A stretch of DNA of 10,058 nucleotides from Circinella minor (lineage: Eukaryota; Mucoromycota; Mucoromycetes; Mucorales; Lichtheimiaceae): NCBI GenBank assembly GCA_016758965.1, contig JAEPRB010000639.1:1-10058 (forward strand). The letters are read 5' to 3'. Under the pieces are notes generated by a model. The model was not told where the DNA came from and did not search any database. It was given only the letters and a program-made list of their open reading frames with translations. This document shows, piece after piece, positions 1 through 7,700 of this stretch. The position numbers were made by a program, and so were the translations under genes. Each line of letters opens with the position of its first letter. Position 1 is the first letter of the stretch.

Positions 1-740
1 ATACGATCATAAGTTTGAAGCTGCGCTATAACAAATGTCATCAACATTGTTACTAGCAGTAGTAGGTATTATAATCTAGCAATCGTATTTCTTAGATTCA
101 CTTAATTTTTATTGATGCTCAACCATATATTAGAATGCTTACATTTTTTTAAGTACCTAGATATATATAAGTATCTAGATATATATACTAAAAAAAGCTG
201 AACAGTAAATACTAGGATAGATTTTGACTCGATATTCTGGCAATATATTTTTTTAACTCCGGATCTTGGGGATGACGTTGGCAAAACGGGATCAGAAAAT
301 ACAAAAAAAAAATTTTACTTTGAAAATTTTTTTATTTACTTTTATTTCTATCATTCTCTTGTACATCTCACTTTTAGTAGAAAGAAGTAATGTGGTACGG
401 CATAATGCAAGAGCCAGTGCTATTTTTTCTATAATGGTAGTGTATCTTCGTATAATTCTTTTGGTTTGATTATAGAGTGGTAACAAAATACTTTTATTAT
501 CTATTTTTTGAATTTTGACACTTGTTCAATCTAGTATATTCTTTTATTAACATCAGTACCAACCACATCATTTAATTGTTACACATAAATATATAAGATT
601 TGAATTTCTTGCGTATAGGGCTTAATTTTTATTGGCCAGACATTTGAAGTAGAGCCAGTACTATTTTAGTATTTTTTTATTTTAGTATCTTTAACTGGTA
701 TTTTCTTTCCAAATCATTAATTAGAAATATGAGAAAGCAT
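1..740. other. A+T-rich stretch without a recognisable gene
   Basis: Open frames on both strands here are short, start inside homopolymer-rich sequence and encode Ile/Leu/Phe/Tyr/Lys-rich strings with no motif. I see no splice-site-bounded exons, RNA gene or transposon end. The only local structure is the short tandem duplication at 151-186. Confidence 0.5.
151..186. repeat. 18-bp tandem duplication
   Basis: Two adjacent 18-bp units, AAGTACCTAGATATATAT then AAGTATCTAGATATATAT, differ at one base. Each contains the palindrome CTAGATATATAT-like core, so the pair can also fold. It looks like simple local slippage with no link to a gene. Confidence 0.8.
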
Positions 741-911
741 CTTGCAATACTATAACTTAACCTGAAGATGATGTTTGGACCATCGAGTTGAAAGTTTTAA
801 GAATCAATTATCATAGTTCAATTAAGAAACAAGTACCATATCATAACTACGAATTTTATAACAAAGTCAATGGTAACAAAACAAGGAGTCAAGGAGGCAT
901 AAAATAAAGAA

Positions 912-1020
912 GAAGGGTTATGTTAGAAATGGATTTACACCTCCTAGTCAAAGATGCTTCAAAAGAAAAATGGGCTATGTTTTAATGAAGTTGCTCAATA
1001 ATAAACGACGTCGAATATAC
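912..1020 (+). pseudogene. N-terminal basic, Cys-containing segment of the MULE relic
   Basis: Read in the frame that contains 970-1224, this encodes GYVRNGFTPPSQRCFKRKMG followed by a Lys/Arg-rich run. A Cys, a basic KRK motif and hydrophobic residues resemble the DNA-binding zinc-finger region preceding the catalytic core in FAR1/MULE proteins, although the second expected Cys appears as Tyr. The reading then dissolves into a Leu/Ile/Phe-rich tail up to 1224 that looks non-coding. The preceding fragment at 761-907 is in another frame, so at least one frameshift separates them. It is called mainly because of the blocks downstream. Confidence 0.4.
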
Positions 1021-1681
1021 AAGCTTTTTGTGCAATCATTTATAAAGTATTTATTAATTTTATTTTATATATTCTGTTTAATACAAATTAATTCTTTATC
1101 TGGCAATGTCCTTATTCTAGCAAAGGAAAAAGCTTATTCTGTTGTAAATGTTAGGCTTACCTCATTGAATTTTCTGACCACAACATTGAAACCATCGCAT
1201 ATTCATGGTACAACACTGCCCTAAGGATACCAGCCATAAATTAGCAGCAGCATAGATATAACATCTAATACACTCCCTTGCTTACGATGGAATTCATCTA
1301 AGCGCAAGTAAAGAGAAAACTTACCTGGAGAATGTAAAACATATGATTCATGTTGATAAAGATCTTGGATAGCAAAGACAATAATTAATTATTATAATCA
1401 GTGAAGATTGATCATAAACATGTCTATTATTATGTAATGAAAATATAGCTTGACCGCCAATCCTGTCTTGATCCTTCAATGGTAATTAGTCTTCTTGAAC
1501 GGGGTAACAAGATGCAGCAGGAAAAAGCATATTTCACCAAGAAAATTTCGATATATATGAAGAGAAGGTGTTCTTCCTTGGGTTCATGTCACAATGACAA
1601 TTTAAGATAAAATAAGCGACACAAATATAAATACATGATATATATATATATACCTGATCAATTATATACACGCCTTTAAAA

Positions 1682-2137
1682 GAAAATGAGGAATTTGTCT
1701 TTCTTAATTCTATCCATTAGACTTGTGTGGATGGTACCAACTGTAACTGCTATCTTTATACTCTTGTATTAAGATGTAGCATTACTGGAAGCAGGAAAAC
1801 ATTGGCATGGATGACTGCAAATTCACAATCTCAGTATCCTATTTTGCATTGGGTCCAATGGCTTAAGGGTGAGCATAAATATATTTTATCTCGTGTTATG
1901 ATCGGTGATTCTGATACATAAATAGTTGTTATTAATAAGGCATATAACATTGTAAATGATGAGCTAAACACTAGTATATTGACTGCTAAAATGAAATACT
2001 TATCTTCTACTAGCATCTCCCTTATGCATGAAAAAAATCTTCTTTCCAAACCCACTATAAAACCATCCAACCCTTCCAAAACTCAGAAGAAAAAGAGAGA
2101 AATGCGCGGAACAGCACCCTCATATGATGAGAGCTAA
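1682..2137 (+). pseudogene. MULE transposase catalytic core, interrupted by two in-frame stops
   Basis: One reading frame runs from 1682 to the stop at 2135-2137 and is broken only by TAG at 1718-1720 and TAA at 1919-1921. Just after the first stop comes VDGTN, matching the DGT motif holding the first catalytic Asp. Then follow YLYTLVLR, AWMTANSQSQYPILHWVQWL and RVMIGDSDT, where the Asp in IGDSD fits the second catalytic position. After the second stop, IVVINKAYN fits the helix that normally follows it. The last part (KTQKKKREMRG, to 2137) is basic and probably lies beyond an internal deletion, because the third acidic residue is not visible. No ATG opens the frame; the GTG at 1727 is only a frame position, not a plausible eukaryotic start. 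Confidence 0.6.
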
Positions 2138-2180
2138 AACACTAGTTTATTTTAATTTTTAACATGGGAAGTTTGAGACC

Positions 2181-2276
2181 TGGTGTATTGATATTGATGG
2201 TTGTCAATTACACCTATATTTTAAGAAGGAGTTTCTTCCAAAATGTGAAGAATGGAGTCAAGGAGGTATACTGTAA
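2181..2276 (+). pseudogene. Post-core segment of the MULE relic
   Basis: Frame 2181 encodes WCIDIDGCQLHLYFKKEF and then LPKCEEWSQGGIL before the TAA at 2274-2276. An aromatic-Lys-Glu-Trp/Phe-Leu-Pro-Lys...Trp pattern typically follows the second catalytic Asp in these transposases. The final bases ACTGTAAGT also resemble a splice donor, so the stop may belong to an intron rather than to decay. Confidence 0.4.
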
Positions 2277-2534
2277 GTTTTTTTTAAGAATCTACATTTT
2301 TATAGTGTTTCTGATAATTTTTGTAGCTTGCCATATAAAAAGATAACCATCAATTGGGAAAAGATTACTTGCCAATTTTCCATAGACAATAAGTTGATGT
2401 ACTTGTGTCTATCCTTTGAAGCCTTATTCTTCCTGATTTGACACTACATCATCTTTGTACAGTGGCCAAGTTTAAACTGTGTACAATAAATAAACAAAAA
2501 GAATGCGTCTTGCATGTGTTAATGAATTGAATAA

Positions 2535-2939
2535 ACATTTATTTCACTAGTTTATTCATTATACATAGCTCTTATACATATCGTAGACGAAGAAGCTGCT
2601 GCCACGATTGTTTGTCGAGGTCGTAATATAATTAAAGTGTTTTCTTTCACTGGCTCTAAAAAAAGTACTACTTATGATGTCGTGTTTGATGTTTATGAGA
2701 ATTTTCTTGTTTCTTGCGCTCGTCTTGATCAAATCACAAATATATCACTATTCAAGCACATGTATTTGATATGTATTTATAAATCTTTGTATAGTCTAGG
2801 TGCAACGTGTACTTTACATCCGTTTGATTCGTTCATCATCATTATCACAAGTAGAACAGTAACTCCACATTATGGAAACAGAAGAGACTTCACTTGTGGT
2901 ATGTCAAGCTCTTTTCAATACAGCCATGGAAAGCTATAA
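2535..2939 (+). pseudogene. C-terminal SWIM-type zinc-finger relic of the MULE transposase
   Basis: The frame is open from just after the TAA at 2532 to the stop at 2937-2939, about 134 codons, with no initiating ATG. It contains DEEAAATIVCRGRN, a hydrophobic block with TTYDVVFDVYENFLVSC, then RLDQITNISLFKHMYLI. This has the shape of a SWIM finger (C-x-C, spacer, C-x-H), which is common at the C terminus of MULE transposases. Only the first Cys and the final His survive: the second Cys reads as Arg (CGT, one transition from TGT) and the third as Phe (TTC, one change from TGC). Zinc binding is therefore presumably lost. A further coding-like piece ending at the TAG at 3147-3149 may be the true tail. 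Confidence 0.55.
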
Positions 2940-3149
2940 CATGTAAAAAATATGTTGATTTAGCAGCAGAAAATTAAATAATGTTTATATATATATAGAT
3001 TTGCAGATTTCTTTGAGTAACTAAAGAACGAAGTTCAAAAAATGAAGAATATGAAAAGAGTACCTGTTCCTGTTCTTAGTCGAACGTTTCAAAATGAAAC
3101 AAATGAGCTGAAAAGCTGGAATAGCAGAAGTAGTCCTTCAAATCACTAG

Positions 3150-3517
3150 CCTCGTTATTAAATATATTTTTATATGAATATAGATATTAAAATGTCAGAT
3201 GGCTAAAGTACATCGTTTTTTAGTTTTTTTTGTTAGGTTTTGTGAGAGAATGAAGAAGAAAAAAAAACAAACGCGAAAAAAAATTGCATCATCGGGGCTT
3301 CATGGATTAAATATGTTTAATTGGTTGCTGACCAAGAAAGAAGCACAAAGAAGCAACCAATAGAAATTAACTTTTATACTTGAGAAAATAATTAAATAAT
3401 TAGTTTGTGCGTGGGACACTTTAATTTATATTTTATTCCCTATATTATCATAACCAGGTCTATCAATAAAGATCGCTTAATCTCTTACCTTGCTAGGTTG
3501 TGCTATATACACGTTAT
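3150..3517. other. Intergenic sequence with one hairpin
   Basis: No gene is visible. The clearest structure is a perfect 9-bp inverted repeat, TTGGTTGCT at 3321-3329 and AGCAACCAA at 3352-3360, around a 22-nt loop. At 3413 a GGGACACTTTAAT string recalls the Tc1 terminus found later in the window, but no partner end was found. Confidence 0.5.
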
Positions 3518-3895
3518 TGTAATGGTATAAGACCATTATGACAATATAACCAAGTATGGGGTTGCTGATTGACATCCTTATCCATGGAATACTAAGAATA
3601 GACGATAGCATGATTGAGAATATGATTGAATATAGAAATATTAGAATAGATATTCTATTTAGAAGTGTTGATCATAAATATTAGATATATATTAGTTTGA
3701 CATTAATTAGTCCCTGATATTTTGACGTATATAAATAAAGGGTGTCCTGACAGCTAGGGAACAATAATCGTTTTTATTATCATATATTCTCGAGCCCTCT
3801 GTTCCTATCAGCTCTATATTTATTACGCTTCCTCATACAAACTGACCGATCGAACCCACTTGTAAATATACAATAATTGGTCATAAGCTATTACA
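3518..3895 (+). mobile_element. Candidate solo LTR (378 bp)
   Basis: The segment starts TGTAAT and ends ATTACA, a perfect 6-bp terminal inverted repeat of the TG...CA type. It is flanked by GTTAT (3513-3517) and GGTAT (3896-3900), which match at 4 of 5 bases as an aged 5-bp target duplication would. A TATATAAAT box lies at 3728-3736. About 40-80 nt downstream, an imperfect inverted pair (TAGGGAACA and TGTTCCTA) sits where an R-region hairpin might be. No internal retrotransposon genes flank it, so it would be a recombined single LTR. The evidence is short terminal motifs only; a second genomic copy with the same ends would settle it. Confidence 0.45.
3728..3736 (+). promoter_or_regulatory. 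TATA box of the candidate LTR
   Basis: TATATAAAT followed by AAAGGG is a strong TATA match in the expected U3 position of the candidate LTR at 3518-3895. Function is inferred from the motif and its placement. Confidence 0.4.
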
Positions 3896-3987
3896 GGTAT
3901 AGCCGTATATATTAACTCTCTATTAAAAATAATAAAAATATTCTGGTTATCTGCTTGATATTACACCACAGAAATAAATAAATAGAT

Positions 3988-3990
<3 letters not shown>

Positions 3991-4050
<60 letters not shown>
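3991..4050. repeat. (AC)22(AT)8 compound microsatellite
   Basis: AC dinucleotides run from 3991 to 4034 and switch directly to AT from 4035 to 4050. It is one uninterrupted 60-bp block. The open frame antisense to it (Val/Cys and Ile/Tyr repeats) is an artefact of the repeat. Confidence 0.95.
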
Positions 4051-4285
4051 GTAAACTACAATATAGTGTAACGTGCATACCGTTACCCAATTTTTTTCTC
4101 TTTCCTCATATATATTATCTCCAATATTAGTATAATCCCCATTATAAATAACATTATTGTCATTTTTATCTCTGTCATTATCATTAGCATTATTGATTGT
4201 AATCACATATTATCATCAAATATTCTTATTATAGAATAAAAAAACCATTATGCCATTTTATTGGATCCCACTTTTGATTCTTTTC
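4051..4285. other. A+T-rich sequence, nothing recognised
   Basis: Between the microsatellite and the hairpin at 4286 there are pyrimidine-rich runs and ATTAT/CATTAT repeats, but no exon, RNA or element end that I can support. Confidence 0.4.
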
Positions 4286-4315
4286 GCAATTGCTGCTTTT
4301 TACAAGAGCAATTGC
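4286..4315. repeat. Perfect 9-bp inverted repeat
   Basis: GCAATTGCT at 4286-4294 pairs with AGCAATTGC at 4307-4315 across a 12-nt spacer. Each arm also contains the palindrome GCAATTGC. It lies immediately upstream of the 22-bp repeat block and may be part of the same upstream region. Confidence 0.75.
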
Positions 4316-4323
4316 AATGTTTT

Positions 4324-4397
4324 ACTAAAGCTATTGATTAATTCCACAAAAGCTATTTAATATTCTCACAAAAGCTATTGACTATTTTTACAAAAGC
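4324..4397 (+). repeat. Four 22-bp-spaced ACAAAAGCTATT repeats
   Basis: Related motifs start at 4324 (ACTAAAGCTATT), 4346 and 4368 (both ACAAAAGCTATT) and 4390 (ACAAAAGC then diverging). The spacing is exactly 22 bp three times. The array ends 7 bp before a TATA box, so it resembles upstream activator sites placed on one helical face. Confidence 0.75.
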
Positions 4398-4403
4398 AAA
4401 TAG

Positions 4404-4411
4404 TATAAATA
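4404..4411 (+). promoter_or_regulatory. Candidate core promoter: TATA box and pyrimidine-rich leader
   Basis: TATAAATA sits directly after the 22-bp repeats. It is followed from about 4416 to 4500 by a strand-biased C/T-rich stretch (TTTTTCACTCTC, TTTCTTTTCTTCAGTTCTC) typical of fungal transcription starts and leaders. No open frame that I trust follows on the plus strand, so the transcript could be non-coding, or this could be the U3/R part of a decayed LTR. Confidence 0.4.
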
Positions 4412-4765
4412 CTCGACCTTTTTCACTCTCAAATTTCTTTTCTTCAGTTCTCTTTTACTTTAAGTTTTATCTTTAACTTTGTCTTGTCTTTTAAATAAAT
4501 TATCCTTTTATAAATAAATCCTTTCATTGGGTTTTCATTTAGTAATTTTATTAAGACTTCTCTTTTTGTGGATTCAGATGTACAATTCCTGAATAATAGA
4601 ACTCCCACATACCATTTATCTATAATTATTAAGTTATTTATAGCCTTTATTCTATTGTCTTTACATAAATCATATCAATTTTATATATCGAAGCTCTTTG
4701 TTATGACAACATACGCTTCAATAGTTCATACTCTTTATATTTTTCCGCGTTCTTTCACTATTCAA
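4412..4765. other. Pyrimidine-rich leader and A+T-rich sequence without a gene
   Basis: The first half is the C/T-rich tract downstream of the TATA box at 4404. The second half (4568-4864) contains an Ile/Tyr/Leu-rich open frame on the plus strand with no motif. It overlaps the proposed last intron of the minus-strand gene, so I treat it as chance. Confidence 0.4.
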
Positions 4766-4775
4766 TTAAATTGCA
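4766..4775 (-). CDS. Candidate 10-nt terminal coding exon
   Basis: On the minus strand a T/A-rich tract ending TATTTTTAG at 4776 forms a fair acceptor. Joined in phase to the exon ending at 6840, it adds Cys-Ala-Ile and a TAA. If the replacement GTGAGT donor in the pogo TIR is used instead, the same acceptor gives a different short ending (Met-Gln-Phe-Asn, stop). The exon is too short to be trusted without transcripts. Confidence 0.22.
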
Positions 4776-7700
4776 CTAAAAATATAAAAAAAATAATGGT
4801 AACAAACAGAAGAAACATAATGCTGATGTGTAAAACTATTGATTTTATCTATTCATTTATGTAGTATATCAATTTCTATCATGTCTTTGATTTTATAAAG
4901 ATAATAATGAAAAAGAACAAATGAAAAATAAACTTACAGTGAGTATTCGCTAAACCGGTACCCAATATATGTGAGGATTGGTACCGGTTTAGCGAATTAC
5001 CGGTTTAACGAACTGAAACTCAGTCGATAGTAATATGTAGAATATACTGGACGAATAACTACAATTAAATTAAGCTATATTATATAAAAAAAGATGACAT
5101 TTTGTTTAATAAAGATCGTTCTTATTCTTTTATTTTATTCTTACTTTACTGTATTCAATTATCTACTATTAATTATTATCAACAATAGGCAAAGAATCTG
5201 CATTGACAAACCGCCAAAAACGTGCTATTTGTTTAAGAAATCAAAGAGAAAAAATAACTCAATCTGGACTTGCTCGATGGGCTAAAGACGAATTTAAGCT
5301 GGATAATTTACCTGGTCAACAAACTATAAGTGATATTTTGAAGAAAGAAGAAGAATATATGACAATGACTGAACACCATCTTAATGCCAAAAAAAATTCG
5401 AGAACCTGCACTCCTAGAACTTAAATTGTTACTTCCTCAGTACGTTACTGATATGGCTAATGCAAGCCAACCTATCTTCATGGCGAGCATTATTCACCAA
5501 GTCAAAATCCAGTGTAGGCGTCGCCAGCTTGAAGTACCGGAGGATTTCCAGTTTTCAAATGGCTGGTTAACTAAGTTTATGAGGCGATATGGTTTTAAAT
5601 CTCGTCGTATCCATTGTGAATCTGGAGAGGAAGAGGTTAATGCTGATAACATTCAAGACAAATTCAATGCTGTGAAAGCGAAGATTTCTGAGTTTCCACC
5701 TGAACGCATCTATAATATTGATGAGACAGGGTTCTTTTATAAGCAAGTAGAAGAAAGTCTCCGTATCAAATTGGCGGAAAAAAGGCACTGCTACTAGCAA
5801 TTTGTTGACAGACTTTCCCTAGATGACAAGGACGATCTGGATATTTTTTACTTGGTGCGAAAAAAAATTAAGCTTCTAGAAGAAACAAAGGAAAGAGCTG
5901 AGATGACATATAAGCAAGCTCGAATCACTGATTTTACCAATTAAATCTAATAATAACAATAAAAATGGTATCCGATTTGATCACAGAACCAATAAAAAAA
6001 TTAATATTATTTATATAAACACACACATATATATTGTTACGTCCCGTTCGGATCGTAATTAATAAAATAAAAAGAAAATATAAGAAATTCCGAGTAAAAG
6101 ACTCAAGGAATAAGGAAAGTTATATCAATAACTTAATCAATAAAAAGAAAAATAAATAAAAGGGCGGTTTTTATAACCAGCAAATTCAACCAATCAAATA
6201 GTCGGGAAAAGAGTTTATTTCAATAAAAATGAAAGAGAGTGAACTAATTGTTATTTTGTTTGAAAGGAAGAAACTATCCATTTTATATTAATTATTTAAT
6301 TATCTAACTCCTTAATTCGAATCTTGTTCCAGGTGAAAGTGAATACAAATTCAGGTAAAATGGAATCTGATTCCAGGTAAAATCGAATACAATTTCAGGT
6401 AAAAACGGATCTTGTTCCAGGTAAAATCGAATCCAATTTCAGGTAAAAACGGATCTTATTGGTCACGGTTAAATTTAGTTATTACTGCTTGTAAAACGGT
6501 TGATATTTATTTAGAATAATAATAATAATAATGATGATAATGATGATGATAATGATAAAGAGATGATAAGAATAAATAAATAAATAAAGAAAGAAAAAAA
6601 AAATATAAGGGATATATATATAAAAAAAAAAAAAAAAAACTAAGAGAAAAAGGGATGTAACAATATATATAAGGAAAAAAGACTAATATAACTCCAGTAA
6701 ATATTTGGAAAGATTCACCGGATACCGGTTTAGGGAATCACCGGTATTTTACTAAGTATATAAAAAATAATTGAGAGACACCACCAGTTTAGCGAAATAC
6801 CGGTTTAACGAATACCGGTTTAGCGAATACTCACTGTACCAAAGAAGTAAAAACTGCAAAATTTCATCTTCTTTGACGAGATGAACAGTATTATCATCAA
6901 GGGCTTTTTCAAGCTGTTGTTGCTTTTCAGCAAGCAGATCCTTCGGACTGACTGCAGTTTTATAGTGTAAACCAGTTCTATGATCCACACCATAGTCAAA
7001 TCCGACGATCGCAAGCTTCTCACCACTGTGATAATAATAATGTTTATCAGGATAAACATCACTTTTGGTCAGTTTAAACTCTGACCAAGGGAACCTTTTC
7101 AGTTCCTTGTCAGTCTTGTTTTCTAAAGAATAATATACTCTCGTTTTAGTACAAAAAGAAAAAGCAAAATGACCTGTGATGCAACTTACCGAGAAGCGTG
7201 CGCATTTTATGTGCAGCTTTCGAAACACGAGAGTTCCCGTTGCGAACTTTTTTTCGAGGCACTATGTCATTGTTAAACTAATTATTAATTATCAAGCTAT
7301 AAAAACATATATATAATACATACCGTATTCAGTTTCGTATTGGCCTATAGATATTGAACAGTAAGAAAATAATAATAATAAACTCTTCAATAGTTAACTA
7401 ATGGTTCTATTAGCACTTACTTGCAACACTGCGATGGAACTGTGCCCCGAGACCTTGGTGGGTGGGGTGTTTTTTTGTGGGATTTTTCGATTTTTTGTGT
7501 GCTTCGCCACTGACTTTTTGTATGCCTCGCCACCCATTTGACGTCACACAGTATATTTTGTATTATAAACATTTTTAGGGGTGTTTTTTTGTGGGATATT
7601 TTCACTTTTTGTGGGATTTTTTTATTTTTTTATTTTTTGTGGGAGTGGACTTCTATTTTTTTTTCAATAATGCTTTACGAAAATTATCACATTACTTATT

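Larger units (their letters stand above)
740..3150 (+). pseudogene. Decayed MULE-type (Mutator-like) transposase with C-terminal SWIM-like motif
   Basis: Across this stretch, coding-like fragments in shifting frames follow the order expected of a Mutator-like transposase. A lead-in piece containing DDVWTIELK is at 761-907. A basic Cys-containing segment is at about 912-1020. A piece with LDRQSCLDPSMVISLLERG begins near 1450, followed by EEKVFFLGFMSQ near 1558. The DGT catalytic core is at 1682-2137, a post-core segment with YFKKEFLPKCEEWSQ at 2181-2276, and the SWIM-like motif at 2535-2939. Stops and frame changes separate nearly every block, so it cannot be translated as a whole. MULE transposases are DDE enzymes that cut and paste long-TIR elements; plant FAR1-type proteins derive from them. 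I found no convincing TIRs or 9-bp target duplication, so the element ends are unknown. The family call rests on pattern memory of several independent blocks in the right order. Introns rather than decay could explain some frame changes. Confidence 0.6.
6035..6662 (+). mobile_element. Candidate solo LTR nested in the pogo element (628 bp)
   Basis: It begins TGTTACGTCCC and ends GGGATGTAACA, an 11-bp inverted pair with one mismatch and the canonical TG...CA ends. ATAT occurs directly outside both ends (6031-6034 and 6663-6666), compatible with a 4-bp duplication, but the flanks are (AT)n so this is weak. Inside are CCAATCA, several AATAAA-like signals, a 22-bp minisatellite (6327-6458), trinucleotide and homopolymer runs. 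No gag or pol sequence is present. Insertion must postdate the pogo element, because pogo sequence continues on both sides. The type (Ty3/gypsy or copia) cannot be told from this. Confidence 0.5.
4937..6836 (+). mobile_element. pogo/Tigger-type DNA transposon, defective, with nested LTR
   Basis: The ends are perfect 24-bp inverted repeats (4937-4960 and 6813-6836) beginning CAGTGAGTATTCGC, flanked by TA on both sides (4935-4936 and 6837-6838). That is the hallmark of the Tc1/mariner-pogo superfamily. Subterminal copies of TACCGGTTTAGCGAA, probable transposase-binding sites, cluster at both ends. Inside are a broken pogo-like transposase (5173-5944) and a candidate solo LTR (6035-6662); without the LTR the element is about 1.27 kb. 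It sits in the terminal intron boundary of the minus-strand gene. The identical TIRs suggest that it moved fairly recently, probably mobilised by a complete copy elsewhere. Confidence 0.9.

Noticed and set aside
970..1224. Plus-strand open frame as an independent small membrane protein
   Set aside because: Its first part continues the basic segment of the MULE relic in the same frame; the hydrophobic remainder looks like A+T-rich chance sequence.
1831..2079. Minus-strand open frame over the MULE core
   Set aside because: It is the antisense shadow of the catalytic-core fragment, whose plus-strand frame carries recognisable motifs.
3413..3427. GGGACACTTTAAT as a second Tc1 end
   Set aside because: Only about ten bases agree with the Tc1 terminus, no TA-flanked partner exists nearby, and the flanks do not match the TIR.
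3961..4206. Minus-strand open frame with Val/Cys and Ile/Tyr repeats
   Set aside because: It is the translation of the AC/AT microsatellite and flanking A+T-rich sequence, with no motif.
5567..5800. Minus-strand open frame opposite the pogo transposase
   Set aside because: Antisense shadow of the helix-turn-helix and first-Asp region, which has clear family motifs on the plus strand.
6035..6662. The nested block as a separate DNA transposon with 11-bp TIRs
   Set aside because: TG...CA ends and lack of any coding sequence fit an LTR better; an (AT)n flank prevents using the target duplication to decide, so LTR is kept only at moderate confidence.
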